Below are positions 11,733 to 24,210 of a DNA stretch of 64,000 bases, piece by piece. Origin of the DNA: Polytrichum commune. Taxonomy: Eukaryota > Streptophyta > Polytrichopsida > Polytrichales > Polytrichaceae. Numbering within the stretch: the stretch's first letter is position 1; every line of letters starts with the position of its first letter. The stretch is from assembly GCA_950295325.1 (NCBI GenBank), contig OX485803.1, positions 73,547,554 through 73,611,553 on the forward strand, given 5' to 3'. The position numbers were made by a program, and so were the translations under genes. The notes beneath the pieces are model-generated. The model saw nothing but the letters and a program-made list of their open reading frames with translations, was not told where the DNA came from and did not search any database.

Positions 11733-12984
11733 AGCTCCTCAGCTTTGTGCCACTCCGACGCTTGTCTTCTTCGAGTCATGGCTCCAGCGAGGCGCTCTTT
11801 CTCTTTTCTCCCTTCCTGTGTCTCTACGTGGTTTTCGACGTATTGCACCATCACACCAACAAGTGGCCTCCACCCACTAAACTCATATCAATGGAATTAT
11901 GCTTCAGGTATGTGGGTGTTATTGGGCTTGTTTTCCATGTTCTCCAACTCCTACCAATTATGTTTACACAAGAAAACTTGTGTTGCATTAGCAAATCTAA
12001 GATGAAACATCTGCAAAAATCAGATTGAAAATCGGACCTCCCTTGATTTAGTTATGGTTATTGGAAGTGCATATTTGTGGATTTCTTAACTAAATACATA
12101 GGTCTTCCCAATTGTGTTCACTATCGATTATAGAATAGTTATTCATATTTGAAGGCGTAGTCCAATCTCTTTGGAACATGTGTTTTTATGATGTTTGCTC
12201 TTTGACCCATAGTGAATCACATACCAATAAAATATAGGGGCCCGATTAAGAAAATGAGTCACTTAAGATACATCCACCTTACTAGCTAATGGACCCCATT
12301 GCATAAAATAAAATGAAAATAACATCAATGTTTTTTTATATGCATCAATGTGAATGGGAGCATGTTCTTCCTTACCTTGATCCCATTTTACCATGTGACA
12401 AGGGTAGGCGTACTTCCTACCTCACTGCATTGCGTTCTTGATGTAGTCGATTTTTGGAGGCTTATTGTTGACATGTTGCTTCCTAGTGGAAGCGACCTTC
12501 TATGACCATATGTATGTTTGGGCATGAATTATAAACCAAATCTATTCACCAGTTGTATGTAACATGCTAAACCGGTCCTTGTGGGAGTAACAAGGTTCCC
12601 AAAATTGACTACTTCTAGTGATCGGTGTTTGGGAACCGACTGTCATCTATAATGTGGGCCTGATACATATGGGACCATCACATTAAAACCATAATAATTG
12701 CACCACGGTTCCACCAAGTAGGCCTTCACCCACTAAAATAATCCATTGACATATGCTTACTAGGCAATGAACCCCATTGCATTCTTAATTGGAGCCTTAT
12801 TATTGATGTGTCGCTTTCTAGTGATTCGTACGAGCATTGGTTATAAACCATATTTATTTACATGCTAACATGTTAAATCAATCCTCATGGAAGAAACAAG
12901 GTTTCAAAAGTCCACTACACCTAGTAATTGGGTGTTTGGGAACCACTTGCATGCTATAATGTGCGCTTGATACATATTGGACCA
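11733..12984. other. Upstream of the TPR-MBL gene; intergenic direct repeats
   Basis: The first part presumably contains the promoter of the minus-strand hydrolase gene. A reversed copy of the dispersed G-run family core lies near 12150-12290. Diverged direct repeats lie at about 12427-12690 and 12778-12984; they share TAAACCA, ACAAGGTT and GGTGTTTGGGAACC and have a period of about 350 bp. No gene is seen. Confidence 0.45.
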
Positions 12985-13964
12985 TGTTGAAGAATATTTT
13001 GTTCAACCCATGGTAGAACTGGGTATTCTTCCCGGGCCCTACTCCCGTATGTATTACTATCCCTTTGTCACTTCACCGGTTCTATTGCGGTACCAGTAAC
13101 GTTGTTTATATAGCCCATTTGTCTCTCTAAGTCCTACCGACTTCTTGTCCTCTACCCTACCGAGCTACCACCAGTTTAGTATATTACCAATCACCATTCA
13201 TGATGCTACCGCCACCAATTTTACCTCACGACCCTACGTGTGTCAGGTCCACACATGATCCGGTCTAATTACTAGGACTAAATGCTTAAGGTTGCTACCA
13301 ACTCCTCTCTTACTACCGGTATTGGTATATGTCGTCATCCCCTTACCTAACTACCTTACTCTAATGTTCCATGTAGTACCGTAGGTTTGGTGTAAGGTTG
13401 CATCTTCTAGTCTTAACGTTCCAAACACCCAGTAGACTACTCTACTATGTAGAACCTTACTAAGTACTTATGTCCTTGCCCACGCAATATAAACCCTTTA
13501 CTAGTTCTTCTTGTATCTCATGCTATTCCAATTCTTGTTCCCCAAACTACCCCTTGCCCTGAATGTGGTTATGGTAACAGTAATCATCTCCTAGGCTAGC
13601 TCATTCAAATAAGAGGCAATGCTATCATCCTAACATTCATTCAATATAGCTAGCAAACCCTTCCTTGATACACCTACTTAAAAAGGCTTCAACACATTTC
13701 TTCAAAATCGTAACCTAATCAAAAACCATCATATAACATTAGGTCACACCCAATAATGTTCACTTCCTCTTAATTATTTTTTTCTCACTCTATCTTAACT
13801 TCCCTACTTCAAGTCCCAGCCACTCCTTCAACAATAATTCTTCTTCCTTATAACCTTCTCTCTTATCCTTATCTAATCCTCTTTTTTGACTAACCCTTAT
13901 CCTTTCTTATTTACTTCTATTTTGATGCTACTTTGGTTAAGGTAACTCTTCATTACTATTAACA
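12985..13964 (+). mobile_element. Possible Copia-type solo LTR (degenerate)
   Basis: The sequence begins TGTTGAAGAATATTTTG, ends near TTAACA, and interrupts a diverged direct repeat right after GGACCA. The flanking repeat seems to resume as TCATCACATT. A TATATAG motif lies about 120 bp in, followed by a C/T-rich stretch. The candidate target duplication (GACCA/AATCA) matches at only three of five bases, so the call is tentative. Confidence 0.35.
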
Positions 13965-14329
13965 AATCATCACATTGTTGAGGTATTGGATTATAACAAT
14001 TCGGGGTATTTGCACCAAGTGACCTTCACCCACTAAAAGAAACCATGGACATATGCTTACTAGGTAAGCTACCCCATTTGCATTCTTGATGTATTGTACC
14101 GATAACGTTTCAAGGTATTGCACTGATGCATCAAGTGGTCTTTGCCCACTTAAATAGTCAATGGCATATGCTTGCTATTGAACTCTTTTACATTCTTCGG
14201 GGATTGCACCATAACATTTCAAGGTATTTCTACAAATGCCTTAAGCGGTCTTCACCTACTATAACATGGCATAGGAAACATTGTTGGCTCAAGAGTATGT
14301 AGTCCAAAAAATGACCTTTAAATTGTAGA
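13965..14329. repeat. Short degenerate direct repeats
   Basis: Three to four diverged copies of a unit containing GGTATT...GCACCAA...AAGTGGTCTTCACCCACT, also seen at about 11860 and 12700. No gene is recognised. Confidence 0.5.
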
Positions 14330-15660
14330 AAGACTCCCTAGACTACCAAACATACTAGGTGTGAAACTCTACGCTATATTCATTGCCCTCACTGCCACAA
14401 CAAACCAATTGCAAAACACATATATACTTATCGACAACCTCAATAACATATACCTCATTAACAATCACATCCGCCACCCCTCATCTCAGCACAACAACCC
14501 CAACAAATTACTTGTCTAAGCCATAGTCCACCAAATTCTATGGACCAAACACAACATAACAATACAAATAGTTAGAGCACACACCAGAATCTTGGGCATC
14601 AAAATCGCAAACTAACTCGCAAACTAACTCACAAACAAAGGAACCACCCGCAACAGACCCAACCCCTACACGCCACATACACATCACACACACCACACCT
14701 TATTGGCTCAACAAAATCCCAATAACCGAAGATCGTGGAGAAATCCGCAACCTCCAAACATACATAAACAAATACCACCGCGGACAAGAACTACAAATTG
14801 CAATATCCAAATTCATATATGACAACAAATAGGTGTCTAACAAACAAATTAATCAAAAACTCTCAAACCACTTTTAGAAAGCCTCAGGCATATCTAATGC
14901 ACAAATTACACAAACTTTAAGATTTCGATATGCCCAATAACATCTTCCAGCCACTAACATATCCCAACCTCAACTACACACTTTGCCCAAACCTCGATAT
15001 TGACACATGGCCACACCTACTCTCCACTTGCACCCACCCACACATAAAAGGCCTTCGCATAGCCCAACACGACAAAGCAGTACACCAAATTGCCCACAAA
15101 CTCCAATCCAACAAACATACAAGGTGCTATACCCTAGTAAATGTTGGCAACCAAAACAACCAGCCCCAAAACATTACAATCCTGGAATGGTTAATACAAT
15201 GCACATGCCTCCCCAACACATGCACATGTATGGCCTGGCTAAGACTTGACATATTATGTATACTAGGAGCCCCCATAGATAGCCATACACCCATCCCCCC
15301 AAACCCATCATACACCAAACAATTCATAGAATTCACCTACTACCATGATAGATTCCCAAATACTACCATAGGAGAAAATTCAAACAAATATGACCCCCTC
15401 ATTCAGACATTAAAAACTACGGGATGGAATGTTAACTCCCTTATTACCATCACAATAAAGGAGCCATACACAAACAATCACTCAAAGCCTTAGAAAAACT
15501 CAAATATCCACTTGAGAAGTCAAAGAACTCATGAAACACATACATCAAATAGCCATAAAATACCTCACATACCTTCTCCCAAATAAATGAAAGCTCGACA
15601 ACAACCAAGCCCCAATTGACATGCCCCCATGAACCCAAACACCCACACCTAATTCATCAA
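14330..15660 (+). mobile_element. LINE 3' half: RNase H, CCHC knuckle, RLE-like domain (decayed)
   Basis: An A/C-rich stretch reads as a broken polyprotein on the plus strand. Near 14380-14640 there is an RNase H remnant (AIFIALTATT, LIDNLNNIYLI, then VRAHTRILGIKIAN). A longer open frame from 14930 to 15493 carries LCPNLDIDTWPHLLSTCTHP, a C-x2-x-x6-H-x4-C knuckle with one cysteine lost. It continues with RIAQHDKAV, a cysteine-rich CTCLPNTCTCM, RLDILCILGAP, QFIEFTYYHDRF and KYDPLIQTLK. The order knuckle, R-H-D, P/L-D, E-x-T, K-Y matches the restriction-like endonuclease region of early-branching LINEs. In-frame stops show the copy is dead. Confidence 0.7.
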
Positions 15661-18600
15661 AAACTCACAATGAAAGCATCGCATAAAGTATTAGAACAAC
15701 TCCAAGTAGATTTTTCAAGCAGATTCGGTGCCAAAACACAGTAAACCAAAACCCTTCACACAAACCCCAACAACCTCAACCACCCAAGAAAATTTCGTAC
15801 ACTAAATTTTGCGCTCAATTCTGCAGCAACAATGGACACTTGTAAGAGCTTGTATGAAAATATCACCTTGAAGCGCAATCGCTCACAACCACACCCCCCT
15901 CGAGTGCTAGTCTAATTCCTAGCAAAGAAATTGTAAGAGAGTTGGAAGGTGGGGCGACGGGAAGACAACAACGCTAATTGTCAGATTATTAGAAATTAGT
16001 GTTGAGCAGGGTAGGGTGGTAACAACACTAAATATAATCAAACACTAAATATCCTATTTAGTGTAGTGGTTTTTATCTTTGGCCTACTCAATGTACCATC
16101 ACACTCACTTGTTGACACTTTAAGGATGAAATAGAGGTTTCACTTTTAAAGTTGGTCTTGCTTTTAGGCACACATACCTTAGTGCACATACTTTCACTCG
16201 CCGCTTACCCAACAACCTTCTTTAGATGTGTGATAAATGGAGAGAGGGAATTATTGTATACCTCTTATCCATCCAACATGAAAACTGACGCCCTGTAAGT
16301 TTGTTGCCGAGTCATCTCAAATGACCTCAAGTATACTATCTTTGGGGTCTTTGAAGTTGATTTCAATGTCAAATCTCCATGTTGCATACTATGTAAGGGT
16401 CTCTCTCTCTCTCTCTCTCTCTCAAATAAGCTCGTTGTTATGAAGAAGGGCATGTTGGGCTTTCTATTTGAGGGAAGGTGTTTTGATGCCCATGCTAATT
16501 TGCTGCTATATTTGAGGAGTGATGGGGAATCATCATATACAAGCATACCTCTCATTCATCCAACATAAAGCTCTAAAACACATTGCAGCTTGTTGGTTAT
16601 GTTTTAAAGTTGATTTGACACTTGAATCAGCTTAAAGAGCTTGAATTAGTTTAGTCAAGGTCATTTAAGATGAATCAACAACAAACTTATAAGGGTCAAG
16701 TTTTTATGTTGGTCACTATGGGCATGATTAGGATTTGCTAACTAGTAATTGCTTGCTTCATATAAGTGGGTGCCAAGCTAAAATATCCATTTACAACCCA
16801 CTTACCTTAAATATCCATAGAACATTCAATTATACTACATTGATCATCCCAATTAGTGTGTGTTACTCTTCAGAGTTACGCAGAGAAATAATATCTTACC
16901 CAAGAGTTCAAATTTTTACTAAAAAAGTTCAATAGGTTGTTTAGATATTATAGAACACAAATGACTTTGCTTGGCAAATATTGCATTGTCGTTAAATAGT
17001 TATAGCACTGCATAAACTCCAAATAATAACACACACTAATTGGAATAATCAATGTGCTAACCAGCATTAATAGTTTATGTGTTGTAATCTGATCTGCTGT
17101 CCTACTTAAGTGCCTTTATTGCGGATTGGATTCCAAGGTGTCAGTCACCTGCCATAATGAAATGCCACTATTTCTGATCCGATTCAAGTTATGAATGACC
17201 GTCCTGTACCACTTGGGTGAAAGAAAATTCACAGATTGCTTTTGAGAGATACAGGGCAAGTATCGATAGACTTCAAGTTATGTGGAAAGCATTTGAGAAG
17301 GAGATTCAGGCCATGAACATCTGGCCCAATAGCAGAGCTGAGGATACACCACTGAAAAGTGAGAGATGTCGACCACCTGATTCTATGTTTGAGATTCAAT
17401 TGCGTTGGGGAGTGGCCCATTTCCAGCAAATCATAGTCCAATCCCATGTGGAGTGCAGATGGATGACCAGCTGTCATTCACAAACTTTACTTCACAAAGT
17501 AGACAACACTTCACAGCCCAGCAGTCAATCTTACTATGTGGTCACTGTACTGTTAAATTACCAGGCGGCTGTGATGACCATTCTAAATTTCTAATCCATA
17601 GTCTCTGTGGAAAAGCTGCAAAGTCTATGACACAAACATGTCCTACACTAACAAAATTCAGCTTAGAGAATGTATGCAAGCCCCAACAGATCTCCAGTGC
17701 TACACAACTGAGTTCAAGTCATCAAGGGATATAACTACATGATAATGTTCAATGGTACCAGCGTTTCTTTTATTATGATCAAGTACAATCCAGTTGTAAA
17801 TAAATGGGAGTCAAATTTCTATATAACATCCATTTTATGGTAGATAGGCTTACCAAATTGTTATCACTACTGCAATATGCCCCAATTGTCCACATGTACG
17901 ACCGGTTCAAACCCGTTCTATTGTTTTAAGAACTTCAGCACACATGCAGAACAGAACTCACCTACACTGAAAATCCATGCCATTATCAGAACCTACGGTG
18001 CAATTCAAAAGCATCTCGTACACAGTGCAAAGTAACCCAGAACCAAACACCTTCAACATTCAGCACAGGTATTGCAAATTTCAACAGGCGAACTGTTTGG
18101 ATTTATATATATATATACAACTTGTGCAACACTGCATGTGATATACAAAACTGCTGACTGCCATCCACCAGACCGGAAGTCGAAAGAACTCAATAGCTTG
18201 AGTAAAGGTATCTTCTCCGGCCGGAGCATCACGCTTGTGCACTGAGTGTAATGTCGACGAATTTCAGCTGAGGATAAGGAATCAGGTTGTACCGAGAAGA
18301 GGTTGATAACTCGGCATCTGCCGATACACTCTTGCATCGGCTGCCGAACACGGAAACCATGCTTCCTTTGGAATTTGGTCCCCGAAAATTCTGACCGTCT
18401 AGATGTTGACCAAGACTGGGACTCCTTAGATTTTCAATAAATTCTCAAGACATATGTCAGCCAATGCGAATGTCACCATCCGCTTCTATGGTAACTGTTG
18501 AAAGTAGCATCCACATCTTGCTCCAGTTAACACGAGATGAGAATCCCTTGGTGATCACCTCATGCGTGCCTTTAATATAACTTCCTCACCAGCTCCATTG

Positions 18601-18674
18601 GCAATCTTGACCCGAAGATCTCGATCGAGTCAGATCCTCCAATTCGAAAGGAACCCGAGGGGCTATAGACATGC
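15661..18674. other. Intergenic DNA with repeat fragments; 3' flank of the GGCT-like gene
   Basis: A CACTAAAT-containing repeat at about 15980-16070 matches 60770-60850 closely (GTTGAGCAGGGTAGGGTGG and an ACACTAAA palindrome). At 16230-16560 a unit contains CATCCAACAT at both ends and a CT tract (16398-16424); a related unit lies near 24975-25155. The frames at 17217-17734 resemble no known protein. The 3' few hundred bases before 18675 are probably the 3'UTR of the minus-strand gene. Confidence 0.45.
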
Positions 18675-19997
18675 TCACACACGCACAGTCACAGACTCTT
18701 GGACATCGATCCAGTGGTGTACATGTTCCAAGAAAGTTCGGTTCTGTGGCCTGTCTTTCCTTCGGATATAGTTGACCGTCTCTTTCTTGGTATAGGCCTC
18801 GATATGGGGAGCACTCGCCAGACCTTGCGTCAGTGGTCCCGCCGCGAAGTACGCCTCAGCCTCAATTTCACCAACAGAACTCTGCACCAAGAGCGACTGC
18901 AGACACGTCAAACTAAGTGGCCTTCGAACATAGTGACCCTTTGAAACGCCCTCCAACTCGTCCAGCAATTCAACGGCAGTGCTGTCAACCTGGTGGAACA
19001 TGGCAATTGAGTCAGCTAAAGGTGACATTAGAAAAACAAAATCCTCAATATAAAAGGTTACAACCACAATCACTCCGCAACAAACACACAGACGGAAAGC
19101 CAAAGAGATCTGCAAGAAAAAGAAAACAATATGACTCTGTTGAACAGACATGGCCAAAGTGCACGCAAATTAGAATACGCAAGTGGATGCTACTACTATT
19201 CCCAAATCGAGCCACAAAGTTATACAACCCAGGAAATGGACAGGGAGAGGAACAAAACGAATGAGAAGACCACCACTGTCAACCTGATGGAACAGAGCAA
19301 TTGAGTCTAGGAAAGTGAAAGAATTGGAATCCTCAACATAATACAATACAAACCACACCCATTCCGCTACAAACAAACAGATAGGAAGATGATGAGAGAT
19401 CTGCAAGGAAAAGTAAACAACATGACTGAGTTGGGAAGACACGGCCAAAGTGCACAGGCCTTGAAATACACAAGCGAATGCTACTACTGGTCTCAAATCG
19501 AGACACGAAGTCAAAATGTACAAGGGGAGAGAAACATAAGGAATGAGAAGACCAACCGCGTAGACCTCGCCCTTCACGTGTAATCCGCGGGCGGGCATGT
19601 CAAGGAGAAACGGCACTTGAAACGGCCCGCACACCAGCGGATACCTCTGCTTCGTCTTGGCAACACCTATGAAGCGAGCGTGGCCTTTGGAGACCGCATC
19701 CTCAATCAACCAGTGATTCGAGAACCCCTGCTTCAACGTCCCGTACACAAACGCCAGCGTACATGGTGGGTTCGCGAGCTTCACACCCGTGGTGCCAACG
19801 TGAAGGTCTGCGGCGTATTCCTCCCTTTCCCTTCCCACCGTCTTCGTCGGCTTGAATTCCACAAACCCTAGGTTGTATCCCCCTCCATTGCGCCCCGCCT
19901 CACGAGGCTCCACAGACTTCGTCTTCGTCTTCGTCTTCAACGGCATTGGCGTCGCTATGGCCGGTACCGAGCACTGCACGTGACAAGCTCCGGCCAT
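18675..19997 (-). CDS. AIG2-like gamma-glutamylcyclotransferase family protein
   Basis: Exon 1 (19997 to 19557) and exon 2 (18989 to 18675) join in phase 0 as GTCTACGCG|GT...CCAG|GTTGACAGC, giving 251 aa. The GGCT fold begins with FVYGTLKQGFSNHWLIED (from residue 84), then RYPLVCGPFQVPFLLDMPA and GEVYA. Exon 2 supplies LLDELEGVSKGHYVRRP with the acidic catalytic position near E160, and YIRRKDRPQ. Family members act on gamma-glutamyl or related amide-linked amino acids; the substrate is unknown here. A start 17 codons further upstream (20048) is possible, but that extension is coded by a CA/GT microsatellite, so I prefer 19997. The intron carries a 294-bp tandem duplication that copies the acceptor and first codons of exon 2. 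An N-terminal 80 aa extension is lysine/threonine-rich and not conserved. Confidence 0.88.
18981..19568. repeat. 294-bp tandem duplication spanning the GGCT-like intron and exon edge
   Basis: CTGTCAACCTGGTGGAACAT at about 18982 corresponds to CTGTCAACCTGATGGAACAG at about 19276. The sequence stays similar throughout to near 19560 (GAATGAGAAGACCA in both). The duplicated unit includes the acceptor and first codons of exon 2 and the donor region of exon 1. Confidence 0.85.
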
Positions 19998-21298
19998 CTG
20001 ACGATCTCCAAACACACACACACACACACTCACACCCAAAAACCTCACTCACTATTTCACTATCTCCCAAGCACACAACCTATAACACCACACCGCTACT
20101 CTCCACACCCAAGACACACTTCTTGAATCCTGCCACCGATACTGCACCCGAGATAAGTGCCACTGAAATAGTCTGTCACAGAGAAGAAGAGCCCAAGAAA
20201 AGCTGCACAGGACTCTTCCAGAAGCGAAAAGCAGCCGACAAGCGACGAAAAAAAGAGTCTGAAATTTTGCGGAGAACGAGGAGCAGAGAGCAGAGCTCGA
20301 CTTGGGAATTGAAAACTTAAGAAGCCAAGACTCCGCTCTCTCTCTTTTCCACTGATTCCAGAGCCCTCCTTCTTCTCACCTGCCAGTAGTCAAGTCTTGG
20401 TTGAATACAGGATCTGCCATCGCCACTGCTCAATTTGTGAGCACGTCGGCTGCGTGGTGGGGACCTTGCATCCCGATTTCGGCAACCACACAGACCTCGG
20501 ATCTTCAGTGGGGGTACATCTTAGGGAATCCGATCAGCGGGTACTGTAGATCTTAGATTCCGTATCTAGGATTCGAATGAGCTTTGCACTAGAGTTGGTA
20601 GGGAGGTGTGGAGCCCCAATCTTTCGTATACGTACATGTGAGATTCAAATATCTTAATTCTGTGTACATCTTGAATTCCGTATCTACGATTCCCCAGGGG
20701 TAGAGTTGTAGGGAGGGGGGTCCTGATTCCCACCACACAGACCCACAACCTATCAGATTGGATGTCTTGTCATAAATGTTCTAACTAAAAGTCTTTTTAG
20801 GCTAATTTGGGCCTTCTAATGTTATTTTCATTGTCAAATTCTAAGAGGAAAAATGGCTTACCATAGCATAGGAACAATGTTATTATGCACCTGTGTTTTG
20901 GATAAGTAATTATTTCTCTATACTTTTCATCAAATATTTACTAAAAATTAAATGTTTCTAGATATTAAGTTATGATTGTTAGGAATGTTTGGACTCCGAA
21001 TTGTGATAGATGGAACACAAGTAGATGTTGGGTTTCTATTTTCAACAAGAAAATGGTAGAACCGTGAGGCTTTGTCCTTTGCTATGAAAGAATACAATTG
21101 TAAACTTACTTTGCTCATGCCAATCCATGGCTATTCGCTATACCAAACCTTTCTTGGATTTTGTGCACCTTCTTCTCAAATACGGGTCAAGGATTGACTC
21201 TACTCATTTATAACCCGATTTTTTAAAAATAAATAATCAAGAACTGCCAAAATAACTATAGTTAACTAGATTTCTTTCAATGCATTTTAGGGAGCACT

Positions 21299-21340
<42 letters not shown>

Positions 21341-22314
21341 AACTATAGTTAACATCCACATTACATAAAGTGGACCAAAAATAACAAGAACAAGTAACGT
21401 CCAAGTGTGAACACAAAGTGGTTAGGAAATTTGCTCTTGAAATGAAGAAGTTGATGCATGGTCTCTGTCCTACAGACAAAGCCAACAAATGTACATTGTG
21501 TACAGGATTTGGCACTTGGTGTGATTTGTAATTTTGATCATTTATTGAAGTGGTGACAAACATTATTCCAAAGACAAGCACCCCTCTGCGATTGAAGTGG
21601 TATGAACATGAGGTGTCTTTTGAGATTGTACATCATGAATATACATTACGATATTATGAATTGTCACAACATAGTGATAACTTCTCATCTTGGAAGGTTA
21701 CCCTACTTCGCTCCAAAACAAAACAAAACAAAACAAAACAAAAGATTTCATAAGATTTCATATCATACAAAAATTATACTCATATAATATGAGATTGACA
21801 AAAGCGTTTAGGGTTTGAGGGCAATACACCTTACCAATGCAACATTGACTTTGGTTCAATTCAAGATTGCACTAAACAAATAGTCCACACTCTTCATCAT
21901 CATCCCACATTATCTTGTAATTGTCATAATTAATTGTCTTGTTGGGTGACAACTAGAGAAGGTGTTGGTTGACATTTGGTGCTTCGTGACAACTCATGAA
22001 GACCGTACAAAATTAACACGCCCCACCAATTTTAGAGCCACACTAAACCCATATGTTTACCTAGCATAGTTAATACACTAGACGGTTATATTAGTGTGGA
22101 TTATCATTTAGTAGAGTAATGTGTTGCTATATTGTTTTTAACCTAGTGAGTTATTTCAGACCTATTCCTTGACATGTATACTTGTTGTTTATCTTTTTGA
22201 GTAAAGAAGCATGATAATACCAAGAAATTTTAACAACATATAACTCCAAATGGTAACCCATCTTAATAGGACTATTTGGTGTAAGGTAGACAATCCTTAT
22301 TTGGTTAATGTTAT
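19998..22314. other. Promoter side of the GGCT-like gene and intergenic DNA
   Basis: Contains a CA tract near 20010-20032, a repeated GATTC-rich patch (20545-20700), a (GT)n(TA)n microsatellite at 21299-21340 and an (AAAAC)n tract at 21714-21743. No conserved protein is recognised in either strand. Confidence 0.45.
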
Positions 22315-22700
22315 GGTTAGGACACCTATATTTGAGTGGTATATGGTTTGATGTGGCTCCAACTTCCAAGAACAAGTACCAAAACACATGTAATAAAATA
22401 GAATAGATTGGATTGTGTGCTCAAAATATGATGATTATTCTAGACTCAATAGTGAACATGATTTGGGGGGGGGGGGGACTATACAATTAATTAGAAAGCA
22501 TGGGAATTTTCAGCTTGATAATGCATGAGATATTTACATGAGCTCCAACAATTATGAGGATAGTAATACGACCTCAATTCGGATTTGCCAACCATCTTTT
22601 ACTAATTGCGTGTTTCATATCCTAAGAGAAGTGGCTAGTCAAAATAAGCAGCCATCTAAGAGCCATCTACCTTAACATGACTACATTATTTAGTGTAGTC
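22315..22700 (+). repeat. Dispersed G-run repeat family, long copy
   Basis: GACACCTATATTTGAGTGG, a GTGCTCAAAATATGAT block, a run of G at about 22464-22477, then GAGCTCCA...AATTATGAGG and CATATCCTAAGAGAAGTGG. The same order occurs at 34105-34470 and, reversed, at 31240-31560 and 57990-58290. No open frame or terminal repeat was found. Confidence 0.75.
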
Positions 22701-22847
22701 TTGGTGTAGTTCCCACCCAAGTAAGTTACAAGAGTAACCCATGGCTTACATTCAAATAGCCTCTCACTTACATTTCAATTATGAAATCTATAATTGCCCG
22801 ATATATTGGTGGGAGCTATCTGCTGGCTATGTCCACCAAGTAAGTGT

Positions 22848-23273
22848 GAGCATGGCTTAAGTTGGGATGACAATGCTTGCAAACTTATTCATAAGAAGTG
22901 TCACTAGAAATGTTACCACAAGTGACATAAATTTCCATATGACACTAAATGCAATACTGAGTGTAGAGTTGGGAGGATGAATCCGAGAACCGGATTCCAT
23001 GAATGACGGCGTGAATGAAGGGAAAATCTATGTATCGAATCGTGTGCAAGTTCGTAGAGTGAGCATGGCTTAAGTTGGGACGACAATGCTTGCAAACTTA
23101 TTCATAAGAAGTGTCACTAGGAATGTTACCACAAGTGACATAAATTTCCATATGACACTAAATGCAATACTTAGTGTAGAGTTGGGAGGATGAATCCGAG
23201 AACCGGATTCCATGAATGACGGCGTGAATGAAGGGAAAATCTATGTATCGAATCGTGTGCAAGTTCGTAGAGT
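22848..23273. repeat. 213-bp tandem duplication
   Basis: Two adjacent copies, 22848-23060 and 23061-23273, both begin GAGCATGGCTTAAGTTGGGA and end GTTCGTAGAGT. By eye they differ at only about three positions, so the duplication is recent. Each contains a GACACTAAATG...AGTGTAGAG imperfect palindrome. Confidence 0.93.
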
Positions 23274-23515
23274 AGGGTGACAGGTAGCCGCGGCACAGAC
23301 TCTGTCCGCCCTTTCTGGGTGTCTTCAGAATGACATATTCCCAATGGCACGGTGACATGTGGCGGACACGGGTCATTCCTGTATTACTTTTATTAGATTT
23401 TGGAAAAAATAGGTGGCCCTTGCGTAGTAAAGGTCAGAAAATTTAAGACGAAGAGAATCCCTATTCTGTTGGAACCCCAACCTGGGCTAGTTCCAAGTTC
23501 CAACTTGACAACTAA

Positions 23516-23673
23516 TAGCCCACCCACACTTACTGGTGCGGGCCACCAGTGAACGATTCCTACCAGCAAGGGCCATTTCTAGAGTTGGTTTAGCCAGTGA
23601 GAGCCATTGGTTGCAACCAATGCTCGTAGTCACCAGTCATTGGTGATCCGCACCAATAAGTGTGGGTGGGCTA
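23516..23673. mobile_element. Short TAA-flanked MITE, 158 bp
   Basis: The inverted repeats TAGCCCACCCACACTTACTG and, from the other end, TAGCCCACCCACACTTATTG run to both ends. They are flanked by TAA on each side (23513-23515 and 23674-23676). An inner inverted block around CACCAGT and ACTGGTG makes most of the element foldable. It is non-coding. Confidence 0.88.
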
Positions 23674-23689
23674 TAAGATCGTGCACACA

Positions 23690-24210
23690 CTAGTGGGAGA
23701 GTATTCATCTTGATAAGAGTTCTCATCTTGTATGCGTTGGTGAAACTACAATATGTTATTCTTTTGAGGTTACAGTGAGTAAAACGAAAAATCCTTACTA
23801 GTAGAAATGAATTTCAAAGGGAGATGCACTTTCCCTATCAAGAGGGACTTCTCCCACCTTCTGTAAAGGCCAACGACTTGTCTTAATGTGGGCATGGTAT
23901 AAGTCATGTGGAAGCATTTCGGGTGTGATAAATGGTCAAAACTTATAGCATGTCCCCCACACTAGGAGCACCGATTGGCCCACAACCGTGGGAGTGTTTC
24001 CATCTTGATAGGAGTTTATGTCTTGCATGTAGTGAAGTGAACAAGTGAAACTACAACACATTACATACAACGAGGTTATTGTGAGTAGGACGGAAAGTCC
24101 TTACTGCTAGCATTAAATTTGGAAAGAGATGAACTTTCCTTACTAAAAGGAACTCCTCATGCCACCAAGGATGAATGACTAGTCCTAGTGTGGGCATAGC
24201 ATTAGTACAT
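23690..24210. repeat. Diverged direct repeats, period about 300 bp
   Basis: The unit at about 23690-23905 recurs at 23990-24205, with shared blocks GTGGGAGAGT, CATCTTGATA, GTGAAACTACAA, TCCTTACT and GTGTGGGCATAG-like ends. No coding sequence is seen. Confidence 0.7.

Noticed and set aside
10885..12028. Plus-strand frames of 60-125 codons
   Set aside because: Mostly antisense shadows of the TPR-hydrolase exon 1; the remainder lies in its upstream region without conservation.
17217..17734. Possible gene with frames of 109-125 codons
   Set aside because: Overlapping frames on both strands, no splice-consistent extension and no recognisable domain.
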